Positions 1 through 4,639 of a stretch of 9,545 nucleotides of DNA are shown here, piece after piece. The DNA comes from Acetobacteraceae bacterium (GTDB lineage: Bacteria; Pseudomonadota; Alphaproteobacteria; Acetobacterales; Acetobacteraceae), in the NCBI GenBank assembly GCA_947478535.1, contig CANJXD010000195.1, positions 1-9,545 of the forward strand, in the 5' to 3' direction. The translations under genes and the position numbers were made by a program. Positions within the stretch are counted from its first letter, which is position 1. Each line of letters starts with the position of its first letter. The notes beneath the pieces are model-generated. The model searched no databases and was not told the DNA's origin. It saw only the letters and a program-made list of their open reading frames with translations.

Positions 1-216
1 CTGGTGAAGACGGTGTTCGATGCCAAGACCGGGGAGCTGCTCGGCGCGCATATGGTCGGGCCGGAAGTCACGGAAATGATCCAGGGCTACGCCATTGCCC
101 GCACCCTCGAATCGACCGAGGTCGAGCTGATGCACACCGTCTTCCCGCACCCCACGGTGAGCGAAACCATGCATGAATCGGTGCTCGACGCCTATGGCCG
201 TGTCATCCACATGTGA
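1..216 (+). CDS. lpdA: Dihydrolipoyl dehydrogenase (E3), C-terminal 71 residues, 5'-partial
   Basis: This is the dimerisation-domain end of the FAD- and NAD-dependent enzyme that reoxidises dihydrolipoamide in 2-oxoacid dehydrogenase complexes. The frame is open from base 1, so the N-terminus lies outside the window. In the 71 visible residues, [15 protein letters not shown] (13-27) is the typical interface-domain stretch. HPTVSE (50-55) carries the catalytic His50/Glu55 pair that, in this family, comes from the partner subunit and protonates the thiolate. The ending [11 protein letters not shown] is normal, so the C-terminus is complete. Lipoyl synthase follows at once, which fits an alphaproteobacterial pyruvate dehydrogenase/lipoate gene group. 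Which complex it serves (pyruvate or 2-oxoglutarate) cannot be told from this fragment. Confidence 0.95.
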   Translation: MVKTVFDAKTGELLGAHMVGPEVTEMIQGYAIARTLESTEVELMHTVFPHPTVSETMHESVLDAYGRVIHM

Positions 217-290
217 TCGCCGGGCAGGGAGGCGGACGCGTTCCGCTTCCCGCGATTGACGGGGGGCGCACCCAGCGCCAGATGATGGCC

Positions 291-1292
291 ATGACAACCC
301 GCGTTGAGATCGATCACCGGAAGGCGGACACCGCTGAGGCGGAACTGCCGCGCCGTGGTGCCGACCGGCACCCGGAAAAGGCCAATCGCCCGGACAACCC
401 CATCCAGCGGAAGCCCGCCTGGATCCGGGTGAAGGCGCCCACCAGCCCGATCTACCGCGAAACCCAGGCGCTGATGCGGGAACACAAGCTGGTCACGGTC
501 TGCGAGGAAGCGGCCTGCCCGAATATCGGGGAATGCTGGTCGCAGCGCCACGCCACCATGATGATCATGGGCGATACCTGCACCCGCGCCTGTTCCTTCT
601 GCAACGTCGCCACGGGGATGCCGAAGGCACTCGACACCGATGAGCCGCGGCGGGTGGCGGATGCCGTGGCCAAGCTCGGCCTGCGCCATGTGGTCGTCAC
701 CAGCGTCGATCGGGATGACCTCCGCGACGGCGGCGCCGAGCATTTCGCCCAGACCATCCGCGCGTTACGGCATGCGGCGCCTGACACCACGATTGAGATA
801 CTGACGCCCGATTTCCTCCGCAAGGATGGCGCGCTCGAAGTCGTCGTCGCGGCGCGGCCGGATGTGTTCAACCACAACCTCGAAACCGTCCCGGCGCTGT
901 ATCCCACCATCCGCCCCGGTGCGCGCTACTACCACTCGCTGCGGCTGCTGGACCGGGTGAAGCAGCTTGATCCCTCCATCTTCACCAAATCCGGCATCAT
1001 GGTCGGGCTGGGTGAAAAGCGGATCGAGGTGTTGCAGGTGATGGACGATCTCCGCAGCGCGGAGGTCGATTTCCTGACCATAGGCCAGTACCTGCAACCC
1101 ACGGTAAAGCACGCCGCCGTGGACCGCTTCGTCACGCCCGAGGAATTCGACGACTATGCGAGTGCCGCCCGCGGCAAGGGTTTTCGGCTGGTCTCCTCCA
1201 CGCCCCTGACGCGATCCAGCTACCACGCGGACCGGGATTTCGCGCTTCTGCGGGATGCGCGCCTGGCGGAACTGGCGGCCCGGGCGCCCTGA
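291..1292 (+). CDS. lipA: Lipoyl synthase (radical SAM)
   Basis: LipA inserts two sulfur atoms into protein-bound octanoyl groups to make the lipoyl cofactor of 2-oxoacid dehydrogenases and the glycine cleavage H protein. With the ATG at 291 it is 333 aa. The auxiliary 4Fe-4S cluster motif is [12 protein letters not shown] (Cys71, 76, 82). The radical-SAM motif is CTRACSFC (Cys97, 101, 104). The RSSY motif near the C-terminus (308-311) supplies the serine ligand of the auxiliary cluster. All key residues are present. Start choice: the frame is open back to a GTG at 213 overlapping the lpdA stop, and ATGs also lie at 282 and 285. The first 26 codons from 213 look like non-coding leader, so 291 (or 282/285) is preferred, although no strong Shine-Dalgarno marks any of them. 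The gene is downstream of lpdA and overlaps the next gene by one base. Confidence 0.97.
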   Translation: MTTRVEIDHRKADTAEAELPRRGADRHPEKANRPDNPIQRKPAWIRVKAPTSPIYRETQALMREHKLVTVCEEAACPNIGECWSQRHATMMIMGDTCTRACSFCNVATGMPKALDTDEPRRVADAVAKLGLRHVVVTSVDRDDLRDGGAEHFAQTIRALRHAAPDTTIEILTPDFLRKDGALEVVVAARPDVFNHNLETVPALYPTIRPGARYYHSLRLLDRVKQLDPSIFTKSGIMVGLGEKRIEVLQVMDDLRSAEVDFLTIGQYLQPTVKHAAVDRFVTPEEFDDYASAARGKGFRLVSSTPLTRSSYHADRDFALLRDARLAELAARAP

Positions 1293-1765
1293 TGCCGACG
1301 CATGCGGAAAAGCGGGTGCTGCCCTTCACGCAGGACCAGTTGTTCGAGATGGTGGCCGATGTCCGCCGCTATCCCGAATTCCTGCCCTGGTGTGTCGGCG
1401 CGCGCATCATCTCCCGCACCGAGGGGGAACTGGTCGCGGACCTGACTATCGGCTTCAAGATGTTCCGCGAGACCTTCCGCAGCCAGGTGCTGCTGGAACG
1501 CCCGCACCACGTTCATGTCCGCTACCTCAACGGCCCCTTCCGCTACCTGAACAACCACTGGCGCTTCCGGCCGGTGGCGGGGGGGACGGAGGTCGATTTC
1601 TTCGTCGATTTCGAATTCAAGTCGCGGCTGCTGCAGGCCGTCATCGGCACCGTGTTCAACGAGGCCGTGCGCCTGATGGTGCGCGCCTTCGAACGTCGCG
1701 CCTTTATCCTTTATCGCCGCGCCACCCCCGGCGCCGCCCCGGCAACACCCGCCCCTAGCGCCTGA
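1292..1765 (+). CDS. RatA/COQ10-like START-domain protein
   Basis: This 157-aa protein is of the SRPBCC/START fold (polyketide cyclase/dehydrase family), the group containing yeast Coq10 and E. coli RatA. Visible family marks are the DVRRYPEFLPWC segment (23-34), GPFRYLNNHWRF (81-92) and a long C-terminal helix (about 110-142). Homologues bind ubiquinone or another hydrophobic ligand and support respiratory-chain function. The name 'ribosome association toxin' comes from E. coli RatA only. Its ATG overlaps the lipA stop (TGATG), so it is probably translationally coupled to lipA. No RatB-like small partner gene follows, so a toxin-antitoxin role is not supported here. The tail from about 145 is Ala/Pro-rich and likely disordered. 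A run of seven G lies inside the gene at 1579-1585 without breaking the frame. Confidence 0.9.
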   Translation: MPTHAEKRVLPFTQDQLFEMVADVRRYPEFLPWCVGARIISRTEGELVADLTIGFKMFRETFRSQVLLERPHHVHVRYLNGPFRYLNNHWRFRPVAGGTEVDFFVDFEFKSRLLQAVIGTVFNEAVRLMVRAFERRAFILYRRATPGAAPATPAPSA

Positions 1766-1794
1766 TCTGGCCGCCGTCGCGTGGATCGGGGCTG

Positions 1795-1826
1795 GGGCGC
1801 CCTGTAACAACCCTTGTGCGGCGCCC
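1795..1826 (+). terminator. Weak hairpin after the ratA-like gene
   Basis: GGGCGCC (1795-1801) pairs with GGCGCCC (1820-1826). Inside the loop, ACAA (1807-1810) can pair with TTGT (1814-1817) around CCC. No T-run follows, so this is at best a weak or factor-dependent terminator. It may also be a chance product of high GC. It lies in the 127-bp gap before the amidohydrolase start, where no convincing promoter boxes were seen. Confidence 0.3.
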
Positions 1827-1876
1827 TGCCGCATGGCGACATTGTCACTCGGAAACCTCCAATCATGGGCAGGCCC

Positions 1877-1883
1877 AGGGAGA
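1877..1883 (+). promoter_or_regulatory. Shine-Dalgarno that decides the amidohydrolase start
   Basis: AGGGAGA lies about 9-10 bases upstream of the ATG at 1893. The alternative in-frame ATG at 1833 has no comparable site, and the 20 residues it would add do not look conserved in style. This favours 1893. Confidence 0.55.
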
Positions 1884-1892
1884 CAGAACGTC

Positions 1893-3413
1893 ATGACCGG
1901 ATTCCTCAGCGAGGATGACCTCGAGAAGCTGCAACCGGCGGATGAAGCGATGTTTCCCTCGCCGATCCCGACGCAGGTCGTCTCCTCCGACGAATTCTGG
2001 CCGATGCCGCAAAATGAACGGCAGAAGCGCGTCGAGGCCAGCATCAAGGCCATGGCGGATGAGATCGCGCCGAAGCAGGGCATGACGCGGCGCCGCTACC
2101 TCCAGACCGCCGCCGGCATGGCCGCCGCCTTCCTTGCGATGAATGACGAATACGGCCCGCTCTATGGTGTCTCGAAGGCGGAGGCGCAGACGCCCGGGGC
2201 GGCGGATGCCCGGGCGGCGACGCTCAAGGACCAGTTCATCATGGATGTGCACACGCACTTCCTGCGCCCGGATACGCGGCTGATGACCTTCGTCGAGGCC
2301 CGCCGCAATGTCGGCCGCGCCGGCTGGAACCCACAGATCCGCGTCGAGGACCAGACGATCGAATCGCTCATGGAAGCGAACTGGTTCAAGGAGATGTTCC
2401 TCGACAGTGACACCAAGGTGGCGCTGATCTCCGGCGCACCGTCCGAGGATGCGCGTGACTGGTTCCTGACCAACGACATGAAGTTCGATGCCCGCAAGCG
2501 GGTGAACGACGCCGCCGGCACGCGCCGCGCCATGTCGCATGGCATCTTCACCCCGGGCCAGCCCGGCTGGATGGAGGAGGTGGAGCGCTGCATCTTCGAG
2601 CTGAACGTGGACAGCTTCAAGGGCTACACGGTCGGCGACAACACCAACAAGCACCTGGCGCAGCATCCCTGGCGGATGGATGACGAACGCCTGATGTACC
2701 CGTTCTATGAGCGCATCCTGCGCGCCGGGAAGGGCATCGTCTGCGTCCATAAGGGGCTCTATCCCCAGCAGGTCACGGACCGCTTCCCGCATCTGCTGCC
2801 GTTTGCCGGCGTCGATGATGTGGGCAAGGCGGCGAAGGATTGGCCGGGTATCAAGTTCGTCATCTACCACAGCGCCTATCGCTGGACCGGTGGTGGTGGC
2901 GCGGGCATCGGGGTGGAGCAGTTCGCCCGCACCGGCCGCGTGGACTGGACGACGGACCTCGCGGAGATTCCCGCGAAGTTCGGCGTGACGAATGTCTATG
3001 GCGACCTCGGCCAGATCTTCGCCCAGACCACGGTGGTCGAGCCCGGCCTCTGTGCCGCGCTGATGGGCACGCTGATCCGCGGCCTCGGCGCGGATCATGT
3101 GGTGTGGGGCACCGACGCGGTCTGGACCGGCTCCCCGCAATGGCAGATCGAGGCGCTGCGGCGGCTCGAAATCCCGGAGGCGATGCAGCGCCAGCACGGC
3201 TTCGCGCCGCTCGGTCCGGCCGATGGCCCGATCAAGCGTATGATCTTCGGGGAGAACAGCGCGAAGATGTACAACTACCAGCGCCGCGCCGACCTGCTGG
3301 ACGACAACGTCGCCAAGGCCAAGGCCGAGTATGCCGCGCGGGGCGGGGAGCGCAGCAACCTCGCCTATGGCTACGTCATTCGGAACCCCAGCGGCGAGAC
3401 GATCGTCTCCTGA
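1893..3413 (+). CDS. Amidohydrolase-2 family protein with internal twin-arginine-like signal
   Basis: A metal-dependent TIM-barrel hydrolase or decarboxylase-type enzyme (Amidohydrolase_2-like), 506 aa from the ATG at 1893. Candidate metal and catalytic residues are DVHTH (His120, His122), Lys243 in SFKGYT, His286 in VCVHKG, His326 in YHSAYRW and Asp408 in WGTDAVW, in the usual family order. The first ~110 residues form an extension with many charged residues. It includes TRRRYLQ (65-71), followed by a small-residue hydrophobic run (72-83) and KAEAQ near 95-99, which resembles a twin-arginine export signal placed unusually far from the start. The substrate is unknown. The gene has its own ribosome site and sits between gaps of about 127 and 115 bp, so it is probably transcribed apart from lipA. 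Alternative start: ATG at 1833 (526 aa). Confidence 0.85.
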   Translation: MTGFLSEDDLEKLQPADEAMFPSPIPTQVVSSDEFWPMPQNERQKRVEASIKAMADEIAPKQGMTRRRYLQTAAGMAAAFLAMNDEYGPLYGVSKAEAQTPGAADARAATLKDQFIMDVHTHFLRPDTRLMTFVEARRNVGRAGWNPQIRVEDQTIESLMEANWFKEMFLDSDTKVALISGAPSEDARDWFLTNDMKFDARKRVNDAAGTRRAMSHGIFTPGQPGWMEEVERCIFELNVDSFKGYTVGDNTNKHLAQHPWRMDDERLMYPFYERILRAGKGIVCVHKGLYPQQVTDRFPHLLPFAGVDDVGKAAKDWPGIKFVIYHSAYRWTGGGGAGIGVEQFARTGRVDWTTDLAEIPAKFGVTNVYGDLGQIFAQTTVVEPGLCAALMGTLIRGLGADHVVWGTDAVWTGSPQWQIEALRRLEIPEAMQRQHGFAPLGPADGPIKRMIFGENSAKMYNYQRRADLLDDNVAKAKAEYAARGGERSNLAYGYVIRNPSGETIVS

Positions 3414-3422
3414 CTGGAAAAG

Positions 3423-3450
3423 CCCTCTCCCCCACTTGGGGGGGAGAGGG
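3423..3450. repeat. GC-rich inverted repeat (REP-like or terminator hairpin)
   Basis: CCCTCTCCCCC (3423-3433) and GGGGGAGAGGG (3440-3450) form a perfect 11-bp stem with a 6-base loop. The following TTGAGTGAGGGGGG, with CACCCCACCCCC at about 3472-3483, can form a second G/C pairing. No T-run follows, so it is not a textbook Rho-independent terminator. The CCCTCTCCC...GGGAGAGGG plus GTGAGGGGG pattern looks like the dispersed intergenic elements common in alphaproteobacteria. It fills most of the 115-bp gap between the amidohydrolase and the aldolase. Confidence 0.6.
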
Positions 3451-3528
3451 TTGAGTGAGGGGGGGCCGCTTCACCCCACCCCCTTTCCCTGGCAGGCTGC
3501 GTCCCATCCCAGCCAGTCACGGAACACC

Positions 3529-4596
3529 ATGGTCCACGCCCCCGAACGTCCCCCCGCCGGCGCGCCGCCCGTCCGGATCAACATGTATTCGGACACACAG
3601 ACCAAACCGACGCCGGCGATGAAGGACGCGATGATGCGCGCCGAGGTCGGCGACGAGCAGCATGGCGACGACCCCAGCGTGCACGAGCTGTGTGACCGCA
3701 TGGCCGCGCTGATGGGCAAGGAAGCCGCCGTCTTCATGCCGTCCGGCACCATGTGCAACGTGGCCGCGACGCTGACGCATACGCGCCCGGGCGAGGAGAT
3801 CATCGCGCATGAGACGGCGCATATCCTCACCAGCGAGGGTGGCGCCCATGCCGCGCTCGCCAGCGTGCAGATCTACCCCCTGAAGGGCGATCGGGGGATG
3901 TATTCGCCGGACGCGCTGCGGGCCGCCATCCGCGGAAAATCCCGCCACACGCCGACGCAGCGGATGGTGGAGGTGGAGCAGACCGCGAATACCGGTGGCG
4001 GCGCCGTCTGGCCGAAGGCGACGCTCGATGAGATCGCCGCCATCGCGCATGGCGCCGGCCTCGTCACCCATATGGATGGCGCGCGGCTGATGAATGCCTG
4101 CGTCGCCGCCGGCGTTTCCGCGGCCGAGATGACGGCGGGCTTTGACAGCGTCTGGCTCGATTTCACCAAGGGCCTCGGCGCGCCGCTCGGCGCCGTGCTG
4201 TGTGGCACGCGGGAGTTCATCGATGACGCCTGGCGCTGGAAGCAGCGGCTTGGCGGGGCGATGCGCCAGGCCGGCATCTGCGCGGCCGCCTGCACCTATG
4301 CGCTGGACCATCACGTCGAACGCCTGGCCGATGACCACGCGAATGCGAAGTCCCTGTTCCGCGGGCTCGCGCAGATCCCCGGCATCACGATCCATGAGCC
4401 GGAGACCAACCTGGTCTATTTCGACAGCACCGGCACCGGCGTTCCGAGCCTGGAGTTGTCCCGCCGCCTGCGGATGGAGGGCGTGCAGGTCAGCTTTCTC
4501 GGCGGGCGCATCCGCGCCTGCCTGCATCTCGACGTGACATCGGGGATGGTGGACGAAGCGCTCCAGGTCATCCGCACCGTCATCGCCCGGGGCTGA
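3529..4596 (+). CDS. Low-specificity L-threonine aldolase (PLP, fold type I)
   Basis: This 355-aa enzyme should cleave L-threonine or L-allo-threonine, and related beta-hydroxy amino acids, to glycine and an aldehyde in the cytoplasm. It belongs to the beta-eliminating lyase/threonine aldolase family. MYSDTQTKPT (19-28) matches the family's N-terminal SD.xT..T motif. His98 in AHILTSEGG should stack on the cofactor, Asp183 in HMDGAR should contact the pyridine nitrogen, and Lys214 in DFTKGLGAP should form the Schiff base. An Arg in GGRIRACLH (about 327-329) should hold the substrate carboxylate. All are intact and the length is normal. The first ~17 residues are Pro-rich and variable, and the ribosome site (GGA at 3521-3523) is weak, so an ATG at 3583 is possible. 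It is convergent with the channel gene. Substrate stereospecificity cannot be told from sequence. Confidence 0.92.
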   Translation: MVHAPERPPAGAPPVRINMYSDTQTKPTPAMKDAMMRAEVGDEQHGDDPSVHELCDRMAALMGKEAAVFMPSGTMCNVAATLTHTRPGEEIIAHETAHILTSEGGAHAALASVQIYPLKGDRGMYSPDALRAAIRGKSRHTPTQRMVEVEQTANTGGGAVWPKATLDEIAAIAHGAGLVTHMDGARLMNACVAAGVSAAEMTAGFDSVWLDFTKGLGAPLGAVLCGTREFIDDAWRWKQRLGGAMRQAGICAAACTYALDHHVERLADDHANAKSLFRGLAQIPGITIHEPETNLVYFDSTGTGVPSLELSRRLRMEGVQVSFLGGRIRACLHLDVTSGMVDEALQVIRTVIARG

Positions 4597-4616
4597 TTTC
4601 CCGAGATCCCGCGCTG

Positions 4617-4639
4617 GGGGTAGGGGCGCGCCCTACCCC
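4617..4639. terminator. Hairpin between convergent genes
   Basis: GGGGTAGGG (4617-4625) pairs with CCCTACCCC (4631-4639) around GCGCG. It lies between the aldolase stop (4596) and the end of the minus-strand channel gene, and could serve both transcripts. No T-run follows on either side, so it would be a weak intrinsic terminator. The TAG stop of the channel gene (4635-4633 on the minus strand) is inside the 3' arm as written on the plus strand. Confidence 0.45.

Noticed and set aside
213..290. Extended N-terminus of LipA from the GTG at 213
   Set aside because: The added 26 residues have no LipA-like features, and the GTG overlaps the lpdA stop; ATG at 291 (or 282/285) gives a normal-length enzyme.
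1292..1765. Toxin-antitoxin module based on the RatA name
   Set aside because: The protein fits the COQ10/START family, is coupled to lipA, and has no RatB-like or antitoxin gene beside it.
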